Assembly (NCBI RefSeq): GCF_008369325.1
Contig: NZ_VOBI01000013.1
Span: 1 to 64,000, forward strand
DNA: 64,000 nt
Reading direction: 5' to 3'
From: Pseudomonas sp. ANT_H12B
GTDB taxonomy: Bacteria > Pseudomonadota > Gammaproteobacteria > Pseudomonadales > Pseudomonadaceae
Position numbers and translations under genes: made by a program. The notes beneath the pieces were generated by a model. The model was not told the origin of the DNA, did no database searches, and saw only the letters and a list, made by a program, of their open reading frames with translations. The number at the start of each line of letters is the position of its first letter. Position 1 is the stretch's first letter. Below are positions 33,562 to 42,200 of the stretch, piece by piece.

Positions 33562-34590
33562 TTACTTTTCTTTGGTCGCTGCGCTGTCCTTTATCTCGAA
33601 TCGCAGCACGCCAATCAACTGGCCGTCTTCAGTCAGCACGCGGACCTGCCATTTGCCCGCAGGGTTGCCGGGGAAATTCTGTTTGTGGGTCCAGGCCCGG
33701 TAGCCTTCCTTGCGTCCGCCGTGGATGTCGAGGGGAATGCGATCGACTTCTTTGCCGTTGAACTGCCACACGTGATAAATCCGTTCGTCCAGACCACGCG
33801 GGGCATTGATTGCGGTGTAGGCGTACAGACCGCCGCCGCGAATCTGCTCGGCACTGACTTCATCGAGGCTCTTGCCGGGGGTGCGATCCTGCATTTGAGT
33901 GCTGATCGCCACGTCGGTCATCCACAGGGTCGCCGGCGGGACCCACGAACGCAGCACCCAACCCAGGGCGCCAATGCCCAAGGTAATACTCAGGATTGCC
34001 AACGCATTACGTACGGTACGGATCGGGAAGATCGACGCCAGGCTCGGGAACGACAACAGCATGGCGATACCCAGTGCCAGTTTGAAACTTTGCGCGGTGG
34101 TGAGGTGCAGGATGACGGGCAGGGCGGTCAGCAATGCGGCGAACAGCGTCAGGGTGTGCAGCGCCAGGAACGCCCAGCGCCGAGGCGCCAGCCACTTGTA
34201 GTAAAGCGGGTCGATGATGGAAATCAGCGCCGCGATACTTAAAATTCCGGTGAAAAACAGCTGGCCGCTGTTCCAGGTGGTGGTGATGAAAAAGAATGGC
34301 AGGACGAAAAACAGGCTTTCCTGGTGGATCATCTGCGTGGCGTAACGCAGCAGAGGCTGGGGTATTTCGCGTTTGAAGATCCTGGTGAACAGCTTGGTGA
34401 GGCTGTTTTCCAGCATCAGCCAGAGCCAGCTGATCAGCATGATGGTGGTGATCCAGGTCGCCAGGCCTTGCTGACGATCCACCAGCATGAAGCTGCCGAC
34501 CCCCGAAATGAAACCACCGAGTGCAATGACCCCTGGATAACGCTTCATCAATTCCAGGATGCGCTGGACGTATAGGGTCAGAGTAGACAT
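33562..34590 (-). CDS. DUF5924/DUF2914 membrane protein
   Basis: The 342-residue protein has about seven hydrophobic segments in its first 230 residues and a C-terminal soluble DUF2914 domain (about 245-335) with IYHVWQFNGKEVDRIPLDI and WTHKQNFPGNPAGKWQVRVLT-type strands, probably periplasmic. The function is unknown. The start at 34590 (MSTLTLYVQRI) was preferred over an ATG at 34674 that adds a 28-residue Arg/Pro-rich leader. It is 45 bases downstream of the M16-side intergenic region and precedes the MCE operon on the same strand. Confidence 0.78.
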   Translation of the reverse strand: MSTLTLYVQRILELMKRYPGVIALGGFISGVGSFMLVDRQQGLATWITTIMLISWLWLMLENSLTKLFTRIFKREIPQPLLRYATQMIHQESLFFVLPFFFITTTWNSGQLFFTGILSIAALISIIDPLYYKWLAPRRWAFLALHTLTLFAALLTALPVILHLTTAQSFKLALGIAMLLSFPSLASIFPIRTVRNALAILSITLGIGALGWVLRSWVPPATLWMTDVAISTQMQDRTPGKSLDEVSAEQIRGGGLYAYTAINAPRGLDERIYHVWQFNGKEVDRIPLDIHGGRKEGYRAWTHKQNFPGNPAGKWQVRVLTEDGQLIGVLRFEIKDSAATKEK

Positions 34591-34711
34591 TCGGCAGTTC
34601 GCAATAGTCGTGGGAAAAATCCTCGACAGGGTACCGCCCGGGGAGCGGTGTGGCGAGGGCCGCAGTCCATACATAGCAGCTGACGCAGCCGAACGCAGGC
34701 TGCGCCAGCAG

Positions 34712-36100
34712 CTACAGGGTTCTCGGCGCTCTGCGGTGCAAGCGCCAACCCAAAGGCATCAATACAATGAGCCCCAGCACGCCAGCGCTCCACCACATCA
34801 ACTGGTCATAACTGACTAGCGGTTTCTCGATCCGCAAATACCCCGGCTGCAGGAGCAACTCGCGCATCGCCTTGTTTGCCTCGTCCAGCGTCACGCCCTG
34901 CAACGCTCTGGCCGGGGCGGCGAATCGGCCGTCCTCGTAGTTCCCGAGAGCGCTCCAGTAGTAATCGGCCAGCGCGCTGTTGCCCTGCACGGCCCAGGCC
35001 TGACGGGCGATGGCGGCTTGTTTGAGTCGGTTGAAGGTGCCCGCGTTGAGACCGTCCTTGAGCAGGCCAGCCTTCAAATCATCCAGCACCTGTTCGGCTT
35101 CAGCCACGTCGTCACGCTCAAGGTCCGCATTCAGGCTCATGAAACCCACTCCGCCAAACACCTCGCGCTCGGCCGATGGCCCGTAGGACAAACCATGGGC
35201 CAGCCGTAATTGGCGATAGAGCGCCCAGTCCAGGTACTCCTTGAGCAAATCGAAGGTTTCGTCGTGCTGGTTTTCCAGCACCGGCTCCGGGACCAGCCAA
35301 TGCAGCTTGGCGCCACCGCCGACGAAACCGTCACTTAAGGTGCGCTCGTGGGCAGCACTGGTCTGGATTTCCGGCAAGGGCGGGTGATCAGTCGGGTCGA
35401 CCGCTTCAAGCGTGCCATAGGACCGTTCCAGATAGGCCGGCAGCAGTTTGTCGAGTTCGCCCACCACAATCAGGGTCATGTTGTTGGGCGCGTACCAGGC
35501 CTTGCGCACCGTCTCCAGTTGTTCGCGGGTCAGGTGATCGACCTCGGCCCGCTCAGGGCATTTGAGGCCCAGTTCCACCGCCAATTGATTGCTGGCGGTG
35601 TGGCCCAGGTCCTGGCGATCCAGCCAGCGTTGCAGGTGCGAATAATGGCCGCCATCTTCGCGCTCGACCACTTGCTTGGCGGCGTTGATGGCGTTGTCGT
35701 CGATTCGGGTCTGGGTCAGCAGCGCCAGCAACAGGTCAAGAACCTTGCGCTGGTTTTTCGCCGGTGCTTCGATGACGAACGTCGTGTCGGCATTGCTGGT
35801 GTAGGCATTCCACTCACCACCGAGTGCCTGCATACGCTCTTCCAGCCCGCCTTCGCCGGTCGCGTCGATGCCACTGAACAGCAAGTGTTCGAGCAAATGT
35901 GGCAGCTCTTTTTCCGCGCAACTGAAATCATCCAGGCCAACGCCGACCACCAGACGAATCGCCACATGCCCGCGCTCGACGCCGGGTTTAAGCAGCAATT
36001 GCAGGCCATTGCGCAACGTATAACCTTCGACCTGAAAACGATCCAGGGCGAATGAAGGGAATGAACCCAGCAATAGACAGGCGAACAACAGACAACGCAT
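34712..36100 (-). CDS. Exported M16-family zinc peptidase
   Basis: The 462-residue protein has a signal peptide (cleavage near SFA-LD) and an M16 N-terminal domain with the inverted zinc motif HLLEH in ELPHLLEHLLFSGI (about residues 68-72). The substrate-adjacent GGEWNAYTSNADTTFV follows, then an M16_C domain (about 185-370). A C-terminal hydrophobic segment (about 430-452, followed by RLHRR) suggests anchoring in the inner membrane with the catalytic part in the periplasm. The start at 36100 is chosen because the signal peptide begins there. The substrate is unknown. Confidence 0.87.
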   Translation of the reverse strand: MRCLLFACLLLGSFPSFALDRFQVEGYTLRNGLQLLLKPGVERGHVAIRLVVGVGLDDFSCAEKELPHLLEHLLFSGIDATGEGGLEERMQALGGEWNAYTSNADTTFVIEAPAKNQRKVLDLLLALLTQTRIDDNAINAAKQVVEREDGGHYSHLQRWLDRQDLGHTASNQLAVELGLKCPERAEVDHLTREQLETVRKAWYAPNNMTLIVVGELDKLLPAYLERSYGTLEAVDPTDHPPLPEIQTSAAHERTLSDGFVGGGAKLHWLVPEPVLENQHDETFDLLKEYLDWALYRQLRLAHGLSYGPSAEREVFGGVGFMSLNADLERDDVAEAEQVLDDLKAGLLKDGLNAGTFNRLKQAAIARQAWAVQGNSALADYYWSALGNYEDGRFAAPARALQGVTLDEANKAMRELLLQPGYLRIEKPLVSYDQLMWWSAGVLGLIVLMPLGWRLHRRAPRTL

Positions 36101-36149
36101 AGCGAGCTTCCATACGGCTGATTGGAGATCCGTGTCGTCCTTTAGGCCG

Positions 36150-36245
36150 CTATCGCGAGCAAGCCCGCTCCCACAGAAATTGAGGCGGGCCAATTAGTTG
36201 TGGCCACCGCAAAACCTGTGGGAGCGGGCTTGCTCGCGAAGGCGA
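36150..36245. repeat. REPIN between M16 peptidase and Na/Pi genes
   Basis: The arm at 36150-36176 (CTATCGCGAGCAAGCCCGCTC...) and the arm at 36216-36245 (CTGTGGGAGCGGGCTTGCTC...) enclose a short spacer. They lie upstream of the M16 peptidase start and just past the Na/Pi cotransporter's 3' end. Confidence 0.85.
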
Positions 36246-36291
36246 TTTCAAGGCTGAATCAATGTTACTGACTGACCACACTGCCAGACGT

Positions 36292-37950
36292 TCAAGGCGA
36301 ATGCGTGATGTCAGCCATATCGTCGACCACCAGTGCGCCAGTGTCAGACGTTTCCAGCACTACGTAGGCGCTGCTGCAGAACAGCGAATTCAAACGTTTC
36401 ATGTCGGCAATCAGCTCCAGGTGCAACGAACTGGTCTCGATACTCTGCACGATCTTACGTTGCAATCGACTGACATGAGCATGGGCCAGGCGGCGTTCCT
36501 GTGCGCGAAAGCGACGTTTCTCGCGCAGCAACTGGCGGGCACTTTCCTTATCGGCGCTGAGGAACACCGACAGCCCCAAACGCAGGTTGGAAATCAACTG
36601 ACTGTGCAGCCCCGCCAACTCCTCCAGACCGACCTCGGAAAAAGACCGGCGTTGCGAGGTTTTCTGCTGCTGAACCTTGCGCAGCATGCGTTCGATCAGG
36701 TCGCTGGCGAGTTTTAGATTGATCGCCAATTCAATGATTTCTGCCCAGCGGCGGCTGTCCTGCTCGCTGAGGTCTTCGCGGGGCATTTGCGCCAGATAGA
36801 GTTTGAGCGCGCTGTAGAGCGACTCCACATCATCGGTCATGCGCCGCATTTCCTGGGTGACGGCGGTTTGATTACCCCGTAGCACGTCGAGCATGGCTTC
36901 GAGCATGTTGTCGATCAGGTCGCCGATGCGCAGGGTTTCCCGGGCGGCATTAGCCAGTGCCAGGCTGGGGGTGACCAACGCCGTCAGGTCGAGATGACGG
37001 GGTTTGGCGGTGCCGTTGATTTCCGGGCGCTCCGGCAGTAACCAGGCGCAGAGCCTGGCCATCGGACCGACGCTGGGTAGCAGGATCAAGCAGCGCACGG
37101 TGTTGTAGAGCAGATGGAAGCCGATGACCATTTCCTGGGGACTGAAGTCGAGGCTGTCGATCCAATGCACCAACGGGTCGAGCACTGGAATGATCAGTAG
37201 CAGGCCGATCAGTTTGTATAACAGGCTGCCGAGGGCCACCTGCCGGCCGGCGGCGTTCTGCATGCTGGTGCTGAGGAAGGCAAGGATGCCGCTGCCGATG
37301 TTGGCGCCAATCACCAGGCCAATGGCCACTGGCAAACTGATCACCCCGGCACCCGCCAGTGTCGCGGTCAGCAGGACGGCGGCCAGGCTGGAGTAGGAAA
37401 TCATCGCGAACAGCGCGCCAACCAGGGCATCGAGCAGGATGTCGCCGGTCAGAGAGGCGAAAATCACCTTCACACCCTGCGCCTGAGTGATCGGTGCCGC
37501 GGATTCGACGATCAATTGCAGCGCCAGAATGATCAGTCCCAAACCGATGCTGACCCGGCCCATCTGGCCCAATCGGGTCTGCTTGCGGGACAGGAAGAAA
37601 ATCACCCCGAGGAAGATCAGCAGCGGCGACAGCCACGACAAATCGAAGGTCAGCACCCGCGCCATCAGCGCAGTACCGACATCCGCCCCGAGCATGGTCG
37701 CCAGGGCAGGGGTCAGCGCCATCAGGCCCTGACCGACAAAGGAGGTGACGAGCATGGCGGTGGCGTTGCTGCTCTGGACCATCGCGGTCACGACGATCCC
37801 CGAGATGAATGCCAGCCAGCGCCTGGACATATTCTGGCCAATCACATGGCGCAGGTTGGAACCGTAGACCCGCAGGATGCCGGTTCGGACGATGTGCGTG
37901 CCCCAAATCAACAAGGCCACGGCAGATAACAAATTGAGCAGGGTGAGCAT
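36292..37950 (-). CDS. Na+/phosphate cotransporter family protein with PhoU-like tail
   Basis: The 552-residue protein has two inverted Na/Pi repeats in residues 1-300 (QSSNATAMLVTSF plus GADVGTALMARVL; then SYSSLAAVLLTATLAG plus GANIGSGILAFLSTS). A PhoU-like helical domain (about 340-540) follows. The family includes E. coli YjbB, proposed to export phosphate. Direction and substrate here are inferred from family. It is a single gene on the minus strand. Confidence 0.9.
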   Translation of the reverse strand: MLTLLNLLSAVALLIWGTHIVRTGILRVYGSNLRHVIGQNMSRRWLAFISGIVVTAMVQSSNATAMLVTSFVGQGLMALTPALATMLGADVGTALMARVLTFDLSWLSPLLIFLGVIFFLSRKQTRLGQMGRVSIGLGLIILALQLIVESAAPITQAQGVKVIFASLTGDILLDALVGALFAMISYSSLAAVLLTATLAGAGVISLPVAIGLVIGANIGSGILAFLSTSMQNAAGRQVALGSLLYKLIGLLLIIPVLDPLVHWIDSLDFSPQEMVIGFHLLYNTVRCLILLPSVGPMARLCAWLLPERPEINGTAKPRHLDLTALVTPSLALANAARETLRIGDLIDNMLEAMLDVLRGNQTAVTQEMRRMTDDVESLYSALKLYLAQMPREDLSEQDSRRWAEIIELAINLKLASDLIERMLRKVQQQKTSQRRSFSEVGLEELAGLHSQLISNLRLGLSVFLSADKESARQLLREKRRFRAQERRLAHAHVSRLQRKIVQSIETSSLHLELIADMKRLNSLFCSSAYVVLETSDTGALVVDDMADITHSP

Positions 37951-38148
37951 GCAGGCCCCCTGTGGTGGTAGCGCCCCAAAGGGGCAAGTTGACGGTGCCG
38001 CGCGACTTTCTACGTTGTGTACTTAAGCTGTAGTTGGCTAACGGTCTGCGCGCCAGCATCGCACAGCTAAAGAAGCGATTGAAACAAAACTGTCATAAAA
38101 ACAGCTTGACGCAGATGTAAAAAAGGAGCCCGGAGGCCCCTTGGTTCA

Positions 38149-38237
38149 TGTGGGAGCGAGCCTGCTCGCGAAGCGATGTGCCAGGCAACGTTGATGTTGG
38201 CTGACACCCCCTCTTCGCGAGCAGGCTCGCTCCCATA
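38149..38237. repeat. REPIN downstream of terC
   Basis: TGTGGGAGCGAGCCTGCTCG (from 38150) faces TTCGCGAGCAGGCTCGCTCC (from 38214). The spacer holds AACGTTGATGTTGGCTGACA. The pair ends four bases before the stop of the TerC gene, and the minus-strand transcript would end in this hairpin. Confidence 0.9.
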
Positions 38238-38241
38238 GGTG

Positions 38242-39009
38242 TTACTGACCCGGAACATCCTTGCGCAGTTTCACTGGATCCTGCTGCTTCTTCTTTTTCA
38301 TCATCGCGATGCGCATCTTGATGTTGATCGTTTCCACCGCCAGCGAGAACGCCATGGCGAAGTAGACGTAGCCTTTTGGCAAGTGCACGTCGAAAGACTC
38401 GGCAATCAACACAGTGCCGACCAGCAACAGGAACGACAGCGCCAGCATTTTCAACGAAGGGTGCTTGTCGATGAACTCGCTGATGGTGCGCGAGGCGACC
38501 ATCATCACCAGCACCGCAACGATGATCGCTGCAACCATGACCGGTACGTGGGAAACCATGCCCACCGCGGTGATCACGGAGTCCAGCGAGAACACGATGT
38601 CGATGATCGCAATCTGGATGATGGTGTAGAGGAAGTTGCCGCCCTTGCCCGAAGGTTCGTCGCCGCTTTCGTCTTCGCCTTCCAGTGCGTGGTACATCTC
38701 TTGGGAGCTCTTCCACAGCAGGAACAGACCACCGAAGAACAGGATCAGGTCACGCCCGGAAATACCCTGGCCGAACATTTCGAACAGGTCGGCGGTGAGA
38801 CGCATGACCCAGGTGATCGACAGCAGCAACAGAATCCGCGTGATCATGGCCAGGGCGAGGCCGAAGATCCGGGTGCGCTGCTGCATGTGTTTGGGCATGC
38901 GGCTGACCAGGATCGAAATCATGATGATGTTATCGATACCCAGGACGATTTCCAGGGCGGTCAGGGTAAAGAAGGCAACCCAGATTTCAGGGTTGGTCAG
39001 CCATTCCAT
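38242..39009 (-). CDS. TerC/YgdQ-family integral membrane protein
   Basis: The 255-residue protein has seven hydrophobic segments with the conserved intramembrane acidic motifs EIVLGIDNIIMI (about 20-31) and DIVFSLDSVITAVG (about 140). A charged loop (EGEDESGDEPSGKGG) lies between the halves. TerC relatives export manganese or assist metal loading of secreted proteins; the substrate here is not determined. It follows the CitMHS gene but a hairpin separates them. Confidence 0.9.
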   Translation of the reverse strand: MEWLTNPEIWVAFFTLTALEIVLGIDNIIMISILVSRMPKHMQQRTRIFGLALAMITRILLLLSITWVMRLTADLFEMFGQGISGRDLILFFGGLFLLWKSSQEMYHALEGEDESGDEPSGKGGNFLYTIIQIAIIDIVFSLDSVITAVGMVSHVPVMVAAIIVAVLVMMVASRTISEFIDKHPSLKMLALSFLLLVGTVLIAESFDVHLPKGYVYFAMAFSLAVETINIKMRIAMMKKKKQQDPVKLRKDVPGQ

Positions 39010-39042
39010 GTGTATTCCTTTGAGCAGTTGTTAAACCACGAA

Positions 39043-39075
39043 GGGCCCGGGCTTCAAACAGCGAAGCCTGGACCC
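39043..39075 (-). terminator. Hairpin between CitMHS and TerC genes
   Basis: On the minus strand GGGTCCAGGCTTC pairs with GAAGCCCGGGCCC over 13 positions (one mismatch, one G-U) around a 7-base loop, 19 bases after the CitMHS stop. No good T run follows, so partial readthrough into terC is possible. Confidence 0.6.
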
Positions 39076-39094
39076 GTCATGGTGAGTCTTGGGC

Positions 39095-40402
39095 TTATAG
39101 AGTGCTGAACAGCGGAAAAATCCCCATCAGCAATGCGGCGACCAGTATGCACAGGCAAACCAGCACTGCCCACTTCAGCGTAAAGCGCTGGTGATCACCA
39201 AATTCGATACCGGCCAGCGCCACCAACAGATACGTCGATGGTACCAGCGGGCTCAACAAGTGGACGGGCTGACCGACGATCGAGGCACGTGCCATTTCAA
39301 CTGCGGTTATACCGTAGTGACTGGCCGCTTCGGCAAGTACCGGCAACACGCCGTAATAAAATGCATCGTTGGACATGAAGAAGGTGAACGGCATGCTCAC
39401 CAGCGCCGTGATCACGGCCAGGTACGGGCCGAGGAAATCGGGGATCACCGCCAGCAGGCTTTTCGACATGGCGTCGACCATACCGGTGCCCGACAGGATG
39501 CCGGTGAAGATACCCGCGGCAAAGATCAGACCGACCACCGCCAGCACGCTACCGGAATGGGCCGCAATGCGATCCTTCTGCTGTTGCAGGCACGGGTAGT
39601 TGACGATCATCGCGATACTGAAAGCCACCATGAACAGCACGGGCAGCGGCAACAGACCAGCAATCAGGGTGCACATCAACGCCAGCGTGAGGGCGCCGTT
39701 GAACCAGATCAGCTTCGGACGACGGGCGTCAGGGAACTGGGAAACGCTGATTTCGCTGTGGTCGATTTCATCACCGACCAGGTGCAATTCGCCCAGACGA
39801 GCGCGCTCGCGTTTACCGTAGAAGTAGGCAATCGCCAGGATTGCGACCACGCCGGCCAACATCGCAGGAACCATCGGTACGAAGATATCGGACGGATCCA
39901 CATGCAGCGCACTGGCCGCACGGGCGGTCGGGCCACCCCATGGGGTCATGTTCATGACGCCACCGGCGAGGATGATCAGGCCAGCCATGATCCGCGGGCT
40001 CATGCCGATGCGGCTGTAGAGCGGCAGCATGGCGGCCACGCAGATCATATAAGTGGTCGCGCCGTCACCATCGAGGGAAACGACGAGCGCCAATACGGCG
40101 GTGCCGACCGAAACTTTCAACGGGTCGCCTTTGACCAGTTTGAGGATCTTGCGCACAGCCGGGTCGAACAGGCCGGAGTCGATCATCAGGGCGAAGTAAA
40201 GAATGGCGAACATCAGCATCACACCGGTCGGTGCAAGCTTGGTGATGCCTTCGAGCATCATCGGACCGATCTTCGGCGCAAAACCGCCGAACAGGGCGAA
40301 CACGATCGGGATGACGATCAGAGCGATCAGCGCGGACAGGCGCTTGGTCATGATCAGGAACATGAACGTGATGACCATGGCAAAGCCAAGGAAAGTCAGC
40401 AT
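39095..40402 (-). CDS. CitMHS-family citrate/metal-citrate transporter
   Basis: The 435-residue inner-membrane carrier has about 11-12 hydrophobic segments. The family patterns SLDGDGATTYMICVAAMLPLY (about 105-125) and GGVMNMTPWGGPTARAA (about 147-163) are those of CitM/CitH proteins, which import citrate complexed to divalent cations with protons. Substrate metal preference cannot be read from the sequence. The leader contains an AAnAAnAA-type stretch and a short frame, see 40453-40533. Confidence 0.9.
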   Translation of the reverse strand: MLTFLGFAMVITFMFLIMTKRLSALIALIVIPIVFALFGGFAPKIGPMMLEGITKLAPTGVMLMFAILYFALMIDSGLFDPAVRKILKLVKGDPLKVSVGTAVLALVVSLDGDGATTYMICVAAMLPLYSRIGMSPRIMAGLIILAGGVMNMTPWGGPTARAASALHVDPSDIFVPMVPAMLAGVVAILAIAYFYGKRERARLGELHLVGDEIDHSEISVSQFPDARRPKLIWFNGALTLALMCTLIAGLLPLPVLFMVAFSIAMIVNYPCLQQQKDRIAAHSGSVLAVVGLIFAAGIFTGILSGTGMVDAMSKSLLAVIPDFLGPYLAVITALVSMPFTFFMSNDAFYYGVLPVLAEAASHYGITAVEMARASIVGQPVHLLSPLVPSTYLLVALAGIEFGDHQRFTLKWAVLVCLCILVAALLMGIFPLFSTL

Positions 40403-40722
40403 GGGAATACTCCAGGCATAGCGCGGCTAAGGAATGGGCGAACCGGGTGGGGTCAGCGCAGAACGGGAAGCACGAGAGATACGGGCGGAGTGACAGCGAA
40501 GCGGCGGGTAGTAAGGGACATCAGGATCACCATTGTTGTTGTTAAATGGACCGTGCGAGCAATCAAACACTCGCTTTGGCCAACCGGTCTGTTGCCGGCA
40601 GTGAGGCGATCCTAATCGCGGAAGCTTTCACCCAGCTTTCGCGGATAAAAGCATTGACCCGATGTGCAACCGGTCGTCGGACGGGTTTAAAGTCCCGGAA
40701 TACGGGGCAGGAGGTAAAAAAA
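40403..40722. other. CitMHS / GFA divergent intergenic region
   Basis: This 320-base gap carries the CitMHS leader on the minus strand, with an AACAACAACA tract and a 26-codon frame, and the GFA gene promoter on the plus strand with an AGGAGG site just before 40723. An in-frame extension of the GFA gene back to 40546 exists but lacks a ribosome-binding site and conserved sequence. Confidence 0.6.
40453..40533 (-). CDS. Possible leader peptide upstream of the CitMHS gene
   Basis: A 26-codon frame (MVILMSLTTRRFAVTPPVSL plus six residues) starts directly after TTTAACAACAACA on the minus strand and ends about 50 bases before the CitMHS start. No Shine-Dalgarno is evident, and it could be fortuitous. 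If real, it might couple Hfq/Crc binding at the A-rich tract to translation of the transporter. Confidence 0.25.
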   Translation of the reverse strand: MVILMSLTTRRFAVTPPVSLVLPVLR

Positions 40723-41124
40723 ATGGACGGAATGCATACGGGCGGCTGCCACTGCGGACATCTGCGCTATCAATTCAACGCGCCGTTGCACGACATCGCC
40801 CATTGTCATTGTTCGATTTGCCGACGGGTCAGTGGCGGGATTGTGACCACCTGGATCACCGTGCCCGCGCCAGCGTTCGAATGGGTGAAGGGGATACCCG
40901 CGCAGTACGACTCTTCATCTACCTGCGTAAGGTATTTCTGTCCAAGTTGTGGGGCGCAGTTGGCGTTGGTGACTCGCCTCAGCCCCGAAAGCATCGACGT
41001 GACCATCGCCACCCTCGATCATCCCGAACAGGCCCCAGCCGAACGACACATCTGGACTGACAGCCGCCTCCCCTGGCTGCACCTGGACGAGCAATTGCCC
41101 GGTGAGCCGGAAGAAACACTCTGA
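40723..41124 (+). CDS. GFA-family (glutathione-dependent formaldehyde-activating-like) protein
   Basis: The 133-residue protein has the zinc-binding cysteine set of the GFA/CENP-V family: GGCHCG (about 7-12), HCHCSICRR (about 31-39) and CPSCGAQL (about 87-94). Family members include Gfa, which combines glutathione with formaldehyde, but most GFA paralogues have unknown substrates. AGGAGG directly precedes the ATG. Its stop abuts the stop of the convergent next gene (TGATCA). Confidence 0.88.
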   Translation: MDGMHTGGCHCGHLRYQFNAPLHDIAHCHCSICRRVSGGIVTTWITVPAPAFEWVKGIPAQYDSSSTCVRYFCPSCGAQLALVTRLSPESIDVTIATLDHPEQAPAERHIWTDSRLPWLHLDEQLPGEPEETL

Positions 41125-41451
41125 TCAAAAAACAGACAGATTCAGCGGTCGAATCGCGCCCATCCAGATCGCATGCTCGGTGTGGTCAAGCAGATCGTCG
41201 CCGGTGTCCGGGTGCAGGAACACCACCAATCCTTGGCGATTGAGCGCCAACCACGGCAGCACGTCGCCAATGTGTTGCGGCTCGAAGGCCAATTGGCAGC
41301 TCCAGTCCGGGTGCGGCCCCACCGGGCGCTCATGCACGCGCCCCATCTTCAACGGGAATAATTGCGCCGCCTGCTCACACAAAGACCGTGCCTGGTCGAT
41401 CGTGCTGGCGTCGAAATAGACATGGGCGTGGTAGCCGGTGATCTGCTGCAT
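41125..41451 (-). CDS. DOPA 4,5-dioxygenase-like protein
   Basis: The 108-residue protein matches the DOPA_dioxygen family, with histidine-containing patterns YHAHVYFD (about 7-14), GRVHERPVGPHPDWSCQ (about 37-53) and FLHPDTGDDLLDHTEHA. These could ligate iron for ring cleavage of catechols such as DOPA, but bacterial members are mostly uncharacterised. The start at 41451 was preferred over an ATG at 41484 that adds 11 residues. Confidence 0.85.
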   Translation of the reverse strand: MQQITGYHAHVYFDASTIDQARSLCEQAAQLFPLKMGRVHERPVGPHPDWSCQLAFEPQHIGDVLPWLALNRQGLVVFLHPDTGDDLLDHTEHAIWMGAIRPLNLSVF

Positions 41452-41534
41452 GTGAACCTCTCGAAAAACCGGTAGAACCCTCACCGTTTCCTACAGGTCA
41501 CACGCCATATAGGTAGGAAACAAGGAACTCAGCG

Positions 41535-42200
41535 ATGAAAAACGCCGAAACCCCCGTGGTGAAAGTGGTGCTCTATGGTGCCATGAGTAGCCTGGGCAGT
41601 GCGCTGATGGCTGAAATGCTGCGGCGTCAACATGAAGTGATCGCAATTCTCGATGACCTGACGGCGCTCGCACCGCGCCCGGGATTGCGGACCAAGACCG
41701 GTGATTTGTTCGACGCCAAACGGGTCAAGCAGAGCGTCGCCGGGTGTTCGGCGGTGATCTGTCTGCTGGATGCACCCGGGTTGCCGATGAACAGCGAGCA
41801 CGTGGAAAAAGCCATCGTGCCCGGCCCGGTCGAGCAAGTGCTGGCGGTGGATGCTCTGATTGATGGCATGCAGGCCTCAGGGATTGTCCGGCTGTTTCTG
41901 GTCGGAGATTTCGAGGTCCTGGACGATCCGGAGATTGAAGATCAACTGCAACGCCATGCCGCCGAAGAAATCCGCGAGGCCCTGCAAAGCAGCCTCTTGC
42001 ACTGGACAATGGTGAATGCGCCACGCGCTACGCCGGGGCTGACCATCGAACACTTCAGCCAGGTCAGCAGCAGCCTTGAGCCGGGTCTGGCCCAACCGAT
42101 TGAACGGTTGAGTCGGGTGGCGGTGGGAATTGCCGATGAATTACAGTTGAACCTGCATGTCGGCGAACACGTGACCTTCGTCGCGACCGACGCTAGATAG
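41535..42200 (+). CDS. NAD(P)-binding Rossmann-fold protein
   Basis: The 221-residue protein has an N-terminal dinucleotide-binding pattern VVLYGAMSSLGSALMAEML, in which the usual GATGxxG is replaced by GAMSSLG. An atypical-SDR layout follows (GDLFDAKRVKQSVAGCSAVICLLDAP; later LLHWTMVNAPRATPG). It is likely a reductase or epimerase-like protein of unknown substrate. The 3' end overlaps the convergent LysR gene by 8 bases. GGAAACAAGGAA lies upstream of the ATG. Confidence 0.75.
   Translation: MKNAETPVVKVVLYGAMSSLGSALMAEMLRRQHEVIAILDDLTALAPRPGLRTKTGDLFDAKRVKQSVAGCSAVICLLDAPGLPMNSEHVEKAIVPGPVEQVLAVDALIDGMQASGIVRLFLVGDFEVLDDPEIEDQLQRHAAEEIREALQSSLLHWTMVNAPRATPGLTIEHFSQVSSSLEPGLAQPIERLSRVAVGIADELQLNLHVGEHVTFVATDAR

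Noticed and set aside
32446..34242. 598-residue plus-strand frame opposite the MCE permease and DUF5924 genes
   Set aside because: It crosses two recognised genes and the gap between them, with a low-complexity Gln/Arg/His composition.
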